From: JABMQB01 sp963678235
Lineage (GTDB): Bacteria > Bacteroidota > Bacteroidia > Bacteroidales > Prolixibacteraceae
DNA: 64,000 nt
Reading direction: 5' to 3'
NCBI GenBank assembly: GCA_963678235.1
Contig: OY782766.1
Span: forward strand, 4,216,001 to 4,280,000
Shown here: positions 37,401 through 44,823 of the stretch, one piece after another
How positions within the stretch are numbered: the stretch's first letter is position 1
How the letters are laid out: every line of letters begins with the position of its first letter
Notes under the pieces: model-generated
Databases searched by the model: none
Seen by the model: the letters and a program-made list of their open reading frames with translations, nothing else
Told to the model about the DNA's origin: nothing
Translations under genes and position numbers: made by a program

Positions 37401-37708
37401 CTACTTCGGTCGGACTGTTCCCTCTAATTTTGGAAAAGAGTTTTCAGGCACAGTTTTTAATTCCAATGGCAATTTCATTGGTTTATGGTGTGGCCTTCGG
37501 AACCATGTTTATCCTATTGTTTTTCCCTGCATTAATTATGGTTTTAAATGATATTAGGCGCTTTGTTCGTGAAGCGTGGTCAGGGAAAAAGCTTGAACCT
37601 GAACATGTTGAAATAGCATGGCTAAATGCGCAGCGCAAATTTGACGAGTCTATTTACCACGAAGAAGAAGAGGAGGTAAAAAGTAACGGCCATGAACCTA
37701 ATAATTAA
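34484..37708 (+). CDS. RND efflux pump, AcrB/HAE1-like
   Basis: 1074-aa inner-membrane proton-driven pump of the AcrB superfamily. Seen: N-terminal helix then a first periplasmic block with SYPGASPVEMEEGVTSRIEEA, the TM4 region FGMILVIGILVDDGIVIGENI with the paired acidic residues for proton relay, the second half with FTPGSGEKQTMEYLERF, and TM10 region LTGVIVNDAVVFLAKFN. The motif set is that of hydrophobe/amphiphile (HAE) pumps rather than heavy-metal pumps. It starts 9 bp after the adaptor gene. The substrate is unknown. Confidence 0.92.
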   Translation: MKKIVELFVKFPFYANLIIVFLVIVGGISLYSMKKSFFPERESHILRVSVSYPGASPVEMEEGVTSRIEEAVRAIPGIYEINSVSSENSSRVTIEIEPNYDVDEAMIEIKTAVDGISALPTAAERPIVSKTRTTSPAARLMVTGDVDLMTLKSYAQQVEEDFLASGHISQVSISGFPALEISVEASEEDLLRYGITFTDIQNAISQNNRDVSGGQIRSVEEELLIRMRSRSADPNKIGNIILRANPDGSVLRIRDIAMVKMKFSDVPNKALERGNPLISIRVNKLITEDLNGIDKYIKNYVKEFNAKTQGVELILSRSYLDILGSRLKLLYQNGGQGLFLVVLILGMMLSTRLSLWVAWGIPASFLGMFIIVNLMGVTINMMSLFGMILVIGILVDDGIVIGENIFQHFEKGKRPMRAAVDGTVEVIPAVIASVLTTVVAFSPLIFITGRMEMMYEMAVIVIASLMVSLFEAFLVLPAHLGNKKVLNREALQRKAKGLKKYTEGFFTWLRDYAYDLVIKLVIEWRYIVMGVPVAMIVITFGLIGGQIIKTTFFPRMEFDSFNINIAFTPGSGEKQTMEYLERFDSIVWVVNQELMEEYGDTIPIIENSIIELGSAFDGSESGAHTGSVDVSPRNSEETGISSFEIIQKIRQKIGLVPEAEKYTIGARSRFGDPVSIGLLSRNIEELEAGRDFLMAKLQQYPQLKDVVNTNAMGKQEILLELKPLAYMMGLNESTIANQVRQAFYGGQAQRMQVGRDEIRIWVRFPSEGRERLGQLEKLKIVTQQGEFPLLELVDYQMKRGPVNINRYNGKREIRVNADMVDPDASVTEILELVKAEVIPELNLHFPGIRVEFQGQQKESQRNMGDLMFLFPMAFLAIIFILMINFKSFEQPMIIIIMIPISILGAVWGHGIHGKPLSILSLWGIVALTGVIVNDAVVFLAKFNLLITEGKKVKDAIIEAGKSRLRPIILTTLTTSVGLFPLILEKSFQAQFLIPMAISLVYGVAFGTMFILLFFPALIMVLNDIRRFVREAWSGKKLEPEHVEIAWLNAQRKFDESIYHEEEEEVKSNGHEPNN

Positions 37709-37844
37709 AATGACACGAATAGAAATGATGAAAATTCACCGGGATTAAGATTTTTACCGATAAAAACCAACAAATTAAAAAGTTAAAAGCTTCATCTCTT
37801 GGGAAATAGGATAAAATGGGTAGAAATAAAGGATATGTATATTA

Positions 37845-37899
37845 ACCGCAGAGCCGCTGAGATGCAAAGGAAAACTTTGCGTCTTTGCACCTTAGCGGT
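37845..37899. repeat. Imperfect palindromic intergenic element
   Basis: A 55-bp GC-richer patch whose ends ACCGC and GCGGT pair; the 25-nt arms match at about 18 positions around a short A-rich centre. The text resembles the widely dispersed CGCAGAG-type intergenic palindromes of many bacteria. It sits in the 261-bp gap between pump and outer-membrane channel genes; no other gene is seen there. Confidence 0.6.
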
Positions 37900-37969
37900 A
37901 AAGTTCTGTTTTCGTTTCTATTGTAGGCATAGAATGATAGCAATAAATACTAAAAGTTAAAATATTCGC

Positions 37970-39259
37970 ATGAAAAAATTATTTTTAATATATACGTTTT
38001 TGATGTTAGTAGTGCTGACAAATGCCCAGCAGGCACTATCTTTGGACGATGCCATAGCTACAGCTCTTGAGAATAATTATAGTATTCAGATCGTAAAGCA
38101 AGACCAACAAATTGCTGAAATTAGGAACAACTGGGGGAATGCCGGAAGGTATCCTTACATCTCTGCTTCGTTGGGATCGGATAATGCATCCAATTTAAAC
38201 AAGAGCGAAGATTATGTTCGTAACAGTATTTCTGCTGGTGTATCATTAAACTGGACTCTTTTTGATGGTTATGCAGTAAGGATAAATAAACAGCGTTTTG
38301 AAGAGTTGGAAAACCTTTCCAAGCAAAATACCGCAATTATGGTGGAAGGCACAATTCAATCGGTGATACTTGCCTATTATTCTGCTTTGTTGGAGAAAGA
38401 GAAACTCGCTACTGTTAACGAAGTGATGAAACTTTCGGAAGACCGTTTCGAGAAAGAAAAGCAAAAAAAGGAATTCGGGACTTCTGTAACCTATGATGTT
38501 CTTCAGGCACAAAATTCCTATCTCTCCGATCAATCTTCCTATCTTTTGCAAGAAGTGGCATATAAAAACGCCCTTCGTGATTTGAATTATTTGATGGCAG
38601 TAAATGGAAATCCTTCATATGAACTTACGGAGGATTTTTCTGCAATTTCGGTTGAATATGTTCTATCCGATTTGCAGGCGCAAATGTTCGAAAACAATAA
38701 GGCACTTCAGAACCAATATATCAATCAAAGGTTATTGGAGAATGCTGTGGCATCGGCAAAAAGCGATTTTATGCCAAGTTTGACATTTAACGGAGGAACA
38801 AGTTTAAGCAATGCACGGACCAAATATGAAGTAAATGGTGGCGACTGGAAAAGTGCTGCAAATTTCTATGGCAATTTTACTCTTAGCATAAATTTGTTTA
38901 GCGGAGGCAACCGAAAAAGAGCCCTTCAAATTGCAAAAATCGAAGAACAGGTTGGCCTTGTTGAGGTGGATGATATGAAACATGACCTAAGCAATAGCCT
39001 TGCAAACCTTTATGAATTTTATTTGGTAAGGCAAGCCCTGTTGAACCTGGCAGAAGAAAATCTTACAGCTGCAAAATTGAACCTTCAAATTTCACAGGAA
39101 AAGTTTGAGGCTGGTGCAATTAATTCTTTTAATTTCAGGGATGTACAGAACCTTTATTTAAATGCCGCACAGGGTAGGCTAATCGCAATTTATAATTTTA
39201 TCGATACGCAAACAGCTTTGTTAAGAACTGTTGGGACAATTATACAAGAGTATGAATAA
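37970..39259 (+). CDS. TolC-family outer-membrane efflux channel
   Basis: 429-aa outer-membrane factor completing the tripartite RND system. Seen: signal peptide (LFLIYTFLMLVVLTNAQQ), then two internally similar OEP repeats (PF02321): ALSLDDAIATALENNYSIQI to about residue 200, and the second half with LSINLFSGGNRKRALQIAKIE and QEKFEAGAINSFNFRDVQNLYLNA, the classic TolC helix patterns. It lies 261 bp after the pump, so it may have its own promoter. A 17-bp perfect hairpin follows. Confidence 0.92.
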   Translation: MKKLFLIYTFLMLVVLTNAQQALSLDDAIATALENNYSIQIVKQDQQIAEIRNNWGNAGRYPYISASLGSDNASNLNKSEDYVRNSISAGVSLNWTLFDGYAVRINKQRFEELENLSKQNTAIMVEGTIQSVILAYYSALLEKEKLATVNEVMKLSEDRFEKEKQKKEFGTSVTYDVLQAQNSYLSDQSSYLLQEVAYKNALRDLNYLMAVNGNPSYELTEDFSAISVEYVLSDLQAQMFENNKALQNQYINQRLLENAVASAKSDFMPSLTFNGGTSLSNARTKYEVNGGDWKSAANFYGNFTLSINLFSGGNRKRALQIAKIEEQVGLVEVDDMKHDLSNSLANLYEFYLVRQALLNLAEENLTAAKLNLQISQEKFEAGAINSFNFRDVQNLYLNAAQGRLIAIYNFIDTQTALLRTVGTIIQEYE

Positions 39260-39260
39260 T

Positions 39261-39302
39261 AATCATGGAACCGTTCTCTTAAAAAAGAACGGTTCCATGA
39301 TT
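39261..39302. terminator. Perfect 17-bp hairpin between convergent genes
   Basis: The arms 39261-39277 and 39286-39302 (starting AATCATGGAACC) are perfectly complementary around an 8-nt loop. It separates the TolC-type gene from the convergent dlgD-like gene and likely terminates both, though T-runs on either side are short. Confidence 0.75.
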
Positions 39303-39322
39303 TCTAATTATTTCCATTGAAT

Positions 39323-40339
39323 TTATAAGTGGGTTATTTCTTCCCAAACGTTTTTATCGACGGGAATGCCATTTTCAAGATTTTCCTTTTTGGTTTGAAC
39401 AATCCGCTCGCCCGGGTACCTGATTTTTTGGGCTTCATCTTCCGGGATTGATTTTTTTAAGTCACGAATGATTTCAGAAACAGAATTTTCGATGGCTGGG
39501 AAGTTTTGCAGTTTTTTTATATCGATGGCAACAAATACCTGTGATACACTATGCTCGCTTTCCAATTTGCTAATTTGGTGGGTAGCCAATCCTGCAGACA
39601 GGATGCTTGCAAGGATATCCAATAAAAGCGATAATCCAGCACCTTTCCAATACCCAATTGGAAGTGCCCTGTTTGTTTCCAGAATTTCATTAGGTTTGTT
39701 TGTCAGCTTGCCTTGTTTGTTATACCCTCCGGCAAAAGGTAAATCTTTTTCTTTGACAACCAGCTCTTCCATTTTTCCATACGAGAATTGGGTCATGGCA
39801 AAGTCGAGCACAATTGCATCATTTTTATAGGGTAGGGCAAAAACCAATGGGTTATTTCCCAAATGGATATCTTTGGCGCCCCAAGCCGGCATATTGGCAA
39901 TGGTGTTTGTCCAACCAATAAAAACAAAACCGTTTTTTGCAGCTTCCCATCCGAAATACCCGCCGCGCATCCAATGGTTGGTGTTTCGAATGGCAACACA
40001 TCCAATACCATGTTCACTGGCAAGTGCCATGGCACGATTGGTGCAACTACTGGCATTTAATGGTCCGGGGCCCAGGTTACCGTCCCATTGTTCCAATGCA
40101 CCTATTGAGTGGATTAATTCTGGCTCAGCATGAACATTAATATAGGCTTTTTGAATGTATTCGATGAACCTTGGGAAGCGATAAACCCCGTGTGAGTAAA
40201 TCCCCTCAAGGCTATTTGTGGCAAATATTTCAGCACATTTTTGAGCCTTTTCAGGTGTTAATTTTGCTTTTGTCAGAATCCTTTGGAATTCCGATTTCAT
40301 TTCATCATAAGTAACTTTGATCGTTCCCATTTGCTTCAC
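39323..40339 (-). CDS. dlgD: DlgD/YiaK-like 2,3-diketo-L-gulonate reductase
   Basis: 338-aa NAD(P)H-dependent dehydrogenase of the malate/L-lactate dehydrogenase-2 family (PF02615). It resembles E. coli YiaK (DlgD), which interconverts 2,3-diketo-L-gulonate and 3-keto-L-gulonate, over its whole length as I recall it: GIYSHGVYRFPRFI (with the catalytic-region SHG), GALEQWDGN, HGIGCVAIRNTNHWMRGGYFG, WTNTIANMPAWGAK, GNNPLVFALP, GYWKGAGLSLLLD and the end PGERIV...NGIPVDKNVW. The start ATG overlaps the stop of the MazG-like gene by 4 bp. No other ascorbate or xylulose-pathway gene is nearby, so the physiological substrate may differ. Confidence 0.88.
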   Translation of the reverse strand: MKQMGTIKVTYDEMKSEFQRILTKAKLTPEKAQKCAEIFATNSLEGIYSHGVYRFPRFIEYIQKAYINVHAEPELIHSIGALEQWDGNLGPGPLNASSCTNRAMALASEHGIGCVAIRNTNHWMRGGYFGWEAAKNGFVFIGWTNTIANMPAWGAKDIHLGNNPLVFALPYKNDAIVLDFAMTQFSYGKMEELVVKEKDLPFAGGYNKQGKLTNKPNEILETNRALPIGYWKGAGLSLLLDILASILSAGLATHQISKLESEHSVSQVFVAIDIKKLQNFPAIENSVSEIIRDLKKSIPEDEAQKIRYPGERIVQTKKENLENGIPVDKNVWEEITHL

Positions 40340-40653
40340 TTCCAGGTTCGTTGTTTGTTTTTTTCTTCTTTGTTGCGAAATGCACTTTCCAAATCAATAT
40401 TTTTTCGATTGGCAATGGCACATAAATAGATAAATATATCGGAAAGTTCATCCCCAATTTCTGAAAAGTTGGAATTTTCATCGATTAGTAATCCTTCTGT
40501 TTTCCTTACTGCTTTAAACAGTTCACCTATTTCTTCGCCAAGTAAGAGGCATTTATCAATGGTGGTTTGCTTGGCAAATCCTCTTTCCGTTTCGAGCTGT
40601 TCAACATATTTTTGAAAGTTAGCTAGAGTCGGTTGTGAGTTTAATTCCGGCAT
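40336..40653 (-). CDS. MazG-like nucleotide pyrophosphohydrolase
   Basis: 105-aa protein of the all-alpha NTP pyrophosphatase (MazG-like) superfamily, which hydrolyse non-canonical or excess nucleoside triphosphates. Seen: LLLGEEIGELFKAVRKTEG, the ExxE metal motif, then EIGDELSDIFIYLCAIANRK with the downstream ExxD motif, and a basic tail. It is a single-domain protein, much shorter than E. coli MazG (about 260 aa). It is coupled to dlgD (4-bp overlap) and lies 11 bp after the racemase gene. Confidence 0.87.
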   Translation of the reverse strand: MPELNSQPTLANFQKYVEQLETERGFAKQTTIDKCLLLGEEIGELFKAVRKTEGLLIDENSNFSEIGDELSDIFIYLCAIANRKNIDLESAFRNKEEKNKQRTWK

Positions 40654-40664
40654 TGTCGTATATA

Positions 40665-41354
40665 TTAGTCATTTGATTTATTAACCGCTGCTTGTGCATG
40701 AATTTTTGTGGTGTCAAAAAGCGGAAGAACAGTATCCTCGTGTTTTATTATAAGTGGTAATTCTGTACATCCTAAAATGATCCCTTCGGCACCTTGGTTT
40801 GATAGCTCTTTGATGATCGATAATAGTTTAGCTTTTGTTGATGCCTTAAATTCTTCATTCAGTAGTTCATTAATAATTGCATCATGAATATACAGGCGGT
40901 CTTTTTTATCAGGGACAATAACATCGATTCCATAATCATGAAGTGCCTGGGGATAAAAATCCATTTCCATGGTATATTTTGTTCCAAGCAAAATTACTTT
41001 TTGGATGCCTTGTTTTCGTATGGTCTTGCCTGTTTCTTTTGCATTATGAACAATCGGGAGGCCAAATTCATTTTCAATGCGTTCGGCAAATTGATGCAAG
41101 GTGTTTGCCCCTAAAAGTAAAAAATCGGCACCCGCATTTTTTATAGATTGAACAGCATGCTGAATAATTGGGTAAATATTTTCCAATCCTTTGGTTTTAA
41201 GGATCAAATCAATTTCGGCAAAGTTGACCGAATAAAGGATTATTTTGGCTGCGTTTAACCCTCCCAGTTTTTGATTGGTGTATTCATTTAAAAGCCTGTA
41301 ATAATCAACTGTTGACACCCAACTTGTTCCTCCAACTATTCCAATGGTTTTCAT
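40665..41354 (-). CDS. Aspartate/glutamate racemase-family protein
   Basis: 229-aa cytoplasmic member of the Asp/Glu racemase superfamily (PF01177). Seen: N-terminal GIVGGTSWVSTVDYYRLLNE, GGLNAAKIILYSVNFAEI, AGADFLLLGANTLH and the C-terminal GAEGIILGCTELPLII. Family enzymes use two acid/base residues. The second, Cys in GCTELP, is present, but the first position (Cys or Thr before Asn-Thr) is Ala83. It may therefore be an altered racemase, or a lyase or isomerase rather than a two-base racemase. Its start overlaps the SDR stop (TAATG). Confidence 0.85.
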   Translation of the reverse strand: MKTIGIVGGTSWVSTVDYYRLLNEYTNQKLGGLNAAKIILYSVNFAEIDLILKTKGLENIYPIIQHAVQSIKNAGADFLLLGANTLHQFAERIENEFGLPIVHNAKETGKTIRKQGIQKVILLGTKYTMEMDFYPQALHDYGIDVIVPDKKDRLYIHDAIINELLNEEFKASTKAKLLSIIKELSNQGAEGIILGCTELPLIIKHEDTVLPLFDTTKIHAQAAVNKSND

Positions 41355-42070
41355 TAGTGTATGCTTTTTGCTGATTCAAGTATTATTTCTTTTACACGTG
41401 CCCCTGGGGAAAGACTAAGCACATATTCGATGGTTTTTGCAATATCTTCTGCTTGTATCATTTCTTGCCCTTTGAGCGGGGTGCTTGCGACATATGCCAT
41501 TTCGGTATTGACCCAACCCGGGCAAATTGCGGTCACCGAGATTCCAAACGGGGCCAACTCCCGATAAAACGATTCACTTAATCCAACCAGCCCAAACTTT
41601 GAGGCACTGTAACCGCCACTATCCGAAAAACCAACTTTGCCTGCGCGCGAAGCAATGTTGAAAATAGCGCCACTTTGCTGTAATTTCATTACCGGGACAA
41701 CCAGTTTAAGAAATTCGAAGGGGGCTGTTAAATTAATTGCCAGTTGTTTATTAAAGTCTGCAGGCTCGATGGATGATGTGCCTTCCAAATAAATCCCGGC
41801 ATTGTTCACCAAAATGTCTATCCTGCCAAAGGTGTCAATAACATGGTTGATACAAGAATTTATTTTTTCAGAATTGCCCACGTCAAAAGCAAACAGCATT
41901 GGTGCAGGACAATTGTTTTGTTTTTGAATGTCGTTGGATAATTGTTCGAGCTTTTCTTTGTTTCGTGCAACAAGTACCAGTTGGTATCCTGCATTTGCAA
42001 AAAACTCTGCGACCGCTTTTCCAATTCCACGGCTGGCACCAGTAATAATTGCCACTGATTTGTTGGTCAT
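41354..42070 (-). CDS. Short-chain dehydrogenase/reductase
   Basis: 238-aa classical SDR. Seen: cofactor motif TGASRGIG, NNAGIYLEG, catalytic Ser in FNIASRAG and the YSASKFG motif with Tyr-x3-Lys, and CPGWVNTEMA after it. The frame is open upstream to a TTG at 42127, but ATG 42070 (MTNKSVAIITG) gives the usual SDR N terminus. The annotation FabG would be too specific: the substrate is unknown. It lies 58 bp after the response regulator stop and overlaps the racemase start, so it is probably in the same operon. Confidence 0.88.
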   Translation of the reverse strand: MTNKSVAIITGASRGIGKAVAEFFANAGYQLVLVARNKEKLEQLSNDIQKQNNCPAPMLFAFDVGNSEKINSCINHVIDTFGRIDILVNNAGIYLEGTSSIEPADFNKQLAINLTAPFEFLKLVVPVMKLQQSGAIFNIASRAGKVGFSDSGGYSASKFGLVGLSESFYRELAPFGISVTAICPGWVNTEMAYVASTPLKGQEMIQAEDIAKTIEYVLSLSPGARVKEIILESAKSIH

Positions 42071-42128
42071 GTCAAATAGATTTGGATAAAACAAAAAGAC
42101 TTGTTCTTTAAGCTTTAAAGATACCAAT

Positions 42129-42821
42129 CTATTTTTTTATTTCCAGAAGGAAACCACTTCCGTGAATGTTTTTTATTTCAATATTCGGATCGGCAGAAAG
42201 GTATTTTCGGAGCTTTGTAATAAACACATCCATGCTCCGGGCGGTAAAATATCCATCTTCTCCCCAGATTTTATTTAGGGCAGTTTCCCTTGAAAGGAGT
42301 TCATTCTCGTGCAAACAAAGAAGTTTCAAGAGTTCTGCCTCTTTCGGCGAAAGTTTTTGGGCGTGTTCGCCCATGGTGATTTTTCGAAGCTTATAATCGT
42401 AGGTGAATTTTCCGATTGTGAATTCATTGATTTCCCGGGCATCTCCAAAATCTTTTCTCTTCAGAACTGCTTTTATTTTATAAACCAAAACTTCGGTATC
42501 AAATGGTTTGGTGATATAGTCATCGGCACCAACATTGTACCCTTTTAATATGTCTTCCTTTAGTGCTTTTGCAGTCAGAAAAATAATAGGGACACTTTCA
42601 TTTACCCTTCTAATTTCACTGGCAATAGTAAATCCATCCACATTTGGCAACATTACATCAAGGATGCAGAGTTGAAAAGTTGCATTTTTAAACCTGTCAA
42701 CGGCAAATTTACCATCATCGACCCAGGTAACATTAAAATCGTGAATTTCGAGGTACGATTTTAACACCGCTCCAAAACTCAGGTCATCTTCCACTAAAAA
42801 TATGTGCTCCTTTTCTTTCAT
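42129..42821 (-). CDS. OmpR-family response regulator, RprY-like
   Basis: 230-aa regulator with a receiver domain (VEDD near residue 10, phospho-acceptor Asp55 in LCILDVMLP, Thr/Lys switch in FLTAK and ITKPF) and a winged-helix Trans_reg_C domain (KLSPKEAELLKLLCLHENEL, SMDVFITKLRKYL, NIHGSGFLL). It closely resembles RprY of Bacteroides fragilis as I recall it, especially in the SMDVxITKLRK and IEIKNIHG stretches. Its partner kinase lies 83 bp upstream on the same strand; four metabolic genes follow downstream. Confidence 0.92.
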   Translation of the reverse strand: MKEKEHIFLVEDDLSFGAVLKSYLEIHDFNVTWVDDGKFAVDRFKNATFQLCILDVMLPNVDGFTIASEIRRVNESVPIIFLTAKALKEDILKGYNVGADDYITKPFDTEVLVYKIKAVLKRKDFGDAREINEFTIGKFTYDYKLRKITMGEHAQKLSPKEAELLKLLCLHENELLSRETALNKIWGEDGYFTARSMDVFITKLRKYLSADPNIEIKNIHGSGFLLEIKK

Positions 42822-42869
42822 TAAATTTTAAATTAAGCAGTCATAACATAGCACGACTTCTTTTTTTAA

Positions 42870-42900
42870 TTCCCCTTCTTTGGAGGGGTTAGGGGAGGCT
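42870..42900. repeat. Dispersed-type CCCCT/AGGGG intergenic repeat
   Basis: Read on the minus strand it begins AGCCTCCCCTAACCCCTCC and ends in an AAGGGG arm. This text is familiar from intergenic spacers of many Bacteroidota genomes. It can fold into a small hairpin (CCCCTT with GAGGGG) in the kinase-regulator gap. Confidence 0.5.
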
Positions 42901-42904
42901 TTTC

Positions 42905-44683
42905 TTATTCCCTCGTAAAAGGTAAAAATACGGTAAAAACACTTCCCTTTTCGGGTTCGCTCTGAACACTAATTGTTCCTTTGTTTGCTTCCACAACGGC
43001 TTTCACATAACTTAAACCCAGTCCAAATCCTTTAACATTATGGATATTCCCGCTTGCCTGCCTGTAAAACCGTTCAAATACCCGACCTTGAACAGCCTTG
43101 GTCATTCCAATTCCTTTATCTGAAACTATAATTAATAAGCCGTTGTTTTTATTTTTTGTACTAACTTTTATTTCCGGTGTATTTGGCGAGTATTTGTTGG
43201 CGTTGTCCAGTAGGTTATAAACAATGTTAGTACAATGCATTTTATCGGTTGTAACGACAGGATTTGTGGCTTCCAGATTTGTATGGATTTTTCCGGCTCG
43301 TTTTTCAATCTGAAGTATAATTCCCTGAATGGCATCGTTAATAATGTCGTGTGCATTAATTGCTTCCCACTTAAATTCAAAGTCCTTTTTGTCCAACCGG
43401 GCAATGGTTAAAATATCCTCAACCTGTCGGTTCATCCGGATATTCTCTTTTTTGATCATTCCGGTAAAATACTTTATTTTTTCCGGATTGTTGATTATTT
43501 TATCGTTTGAAATAGAATCGGTTGCCACCGAAATTGTAGCAATAGGGGTCTTGAATTCGTGGGTCATATTATTGATAAAATCGGATTTCATTTCCGAAAT
43601 TTTCTTTTGGTTTAAAATGTAGTAAATACTAAGTGCAAAAGTCAATAAAACAATCAAGGAAAAAACGAGGGATGCAATTAACAACCAACTTACCGATTTG
43701 TAGATAAACGAATCCCTTTTGGGGAAAACAACTGCAAGTTTGATGTTTTTTTCAATCACATCGTTGGGATAAAGTTTTGTATGAAGGTTGCTCTGCTGAA
43801 GTTTATCGGCCTCAATGTTTTCTGATTTGCTCGTGAGTATGGTATCAACAAATATCCCATATTCAAAGTCGATTGGAATATTTCTATTGTTTAACTCTTC
43901 CTTTAATACTTTTTCAATGAGTTTGGTATCCAGCTTTTTAAGGTCGAAAGTGGCAATTTCGGTCACAAACTGGTTCATGGTTTCTTTAATTTGCCACACC
44001 CTTTTCTCGGCTTTCTTTCTAACGTCAGGAAAAAACACAATTGTTGTATCGATTTTTGTAAGTAACGAATCAACATGAAGGTCTTTCAACTCGATCAAAG
44101 AATTAATTTTGGTAGTTACCGAATCCCCTTTAACCAAAACAAGGTTTCCGTTGCTGTTGGTATTTACAATTATACGGTTGCTGTCAGCATCCCCAATATG
44201 TTCAACTTTATAGGTAAACTTTCCAATTTTATTGCTGTCCGATTCAAAATGCATTCGTATTTGTGCATTTCCGGTGGCAGTTTTAATTCCTTTAATAATT
44301 TGTATAGGCTTTTCTTTTTGATGCGTATTTTGCTTTTTAAGGGAAATTATTCTGGGGCTTCCTTTTTTTATTAATATGGTTTCATCCTCGTCCGAAAGCA
44401 ATTTGTTGTCTTCGTCCTCATCCTCATCTATTATATAATCAACATCTACCGTTATATTATTATGTGGTAAGGAATCTGCAAAAACCATATCATTTATCAA
44501 CGAAAGGTCCTGGATTTTTTCAAGGCGTTCGGCCGTATTTACCAATGCATCATCAACCCCTCTCATGAACAATTCGTTTTTAACGTTTAAAGCATTATTC
44601 ATCCATATTAGCTGTATGCTAATAATCCCAAGAATGGAAATACCCATTAAAACGACCAAACCTGTGAATAATTTTTTGTTCAT
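42905..44683 (-). CDS. Sensor histidine kinase, RprX-like, acidic sensor domain
   Basis: 592-aa membrane kinase partnered with the RprY-like regulator. Seen: TM1 (about residues 5-28), a large periplasmic domain of about 300 residues, TM2 (about 332-358, SWLLIASLVFSLIVLLTFAL), HisKA domain with phospho-acceptor His375 in MTHEFKTP, and HATPase domain (NLLDNANKYSP, SDKGIGMTKAVQGRVFERF, GLGLSYVKAVV). The sensor domain contains the acidic tract DEDEDEDNKLLSDEDE near residue 90, unusual for a sensor and reminiscent of the acidic secreted protein encoded divergently. A good -7 box lies only 4 nt before the ATG. The signal is unknown. Confidence 0.92.
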   Translation of the reverse strand: MNKKLFTGLVVLMGISILGIISIQLIWMNNALNVKNELFMRGVDDALVNTAERLEKIQDLSLINDMVFADSLPHNNITVDVDYIIDEDEDEDNKLLSDEDETILIKKGSPRIISLKKQNTHQKEKPIQIIKGIKTATGNAQIRMHFESDSNKIGKFTYKVEHIGDADSNRIIVNTNSNGNLVLVKGDSVTTKINSLIELKDLHVDSLLTKIDTTIVFFPDVRKKAEKRVWQIKETMNQFVTEIATFDLKKLDTKLIEKVLKEELNNRNIPIDFEYGIFVDTILTSKSENIEADKLQQSNLHTKLYPNDVIEKNIKLAVVFPKRDSFIYKSVSWLLIASLVFSLIVLLTFALSIYYILNQKKISEMKSDFINNMTHEFKTPIATISVATDSISNDKIINNPEKIKYFTGMIKKENIRMNRQVEDILTIARLDKKDFEFKWEAINAHDIINDAIQGIILQIEKRAGKIHTNLEATNPVVTTDKMHCTNIVYNLLDNANKYSPNTPEIKVSTKNKNNGLLIIVSDKGIGMTKAVQGRVFERFYRQASGNIHNVKGFGLGLSYVKAVVEANKGTISVQSEPEKGSVFTVFLPFTRE

Positions 44684-44687
44684 GATT

Positions 44688-44714
44688 CAAATATAGGAAT
44701 TTCTAAAAGTGCAA
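44688..44714 (-). promoter_or_regulatory. Promoter of the histidine kinase operon
   Basis: On the minus strand: TTG (44714-44712), 16 nt, then TATATTTG (44695-44688), a perfect -7 match with a spacer one base short of the 17-23 range. It ends 4 nt before the kinase ATG, so initiation at the usual distance would give little or no leader. Confidence 0.5.
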
Positions 44715-44762
44715 ATTGGCATTTAACTTTTCCTTAACAGAATTTAACCAGGCTATAACTGA

Positions 44763-44790
44763 TTGATAGGTTGATGCTAAGCTATATTTG
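44763..44790 (+). promoter_or_regulatory. Bacteroidota-type promoter of the acidic secreted protein
   Basis: TTG (44763-44765), 17 nt, TATATTTG (44783-44790): a full match to the consensus TTG-N17-23-TAnnTTTG. The expected start of transcription lies about 30 bp before the ATG at 44824. The upstream TTG start at 44788 would fall inside the promoter, which supports ATG 44824. Confidence 0.7.
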
Positions 44791-44823
44791 TTGGCAGAGA
44801 ATAAAATTTTAAAAAATAGAAAG

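Noticed and set aside
39323..40339. Calling the DlgD-like enzyme a malate dehydrogenase
   Set aside because: Stretches such as GALEQWD and NHWMRGG resemble YiaK/DlgD rather than malate dehydrogenase.
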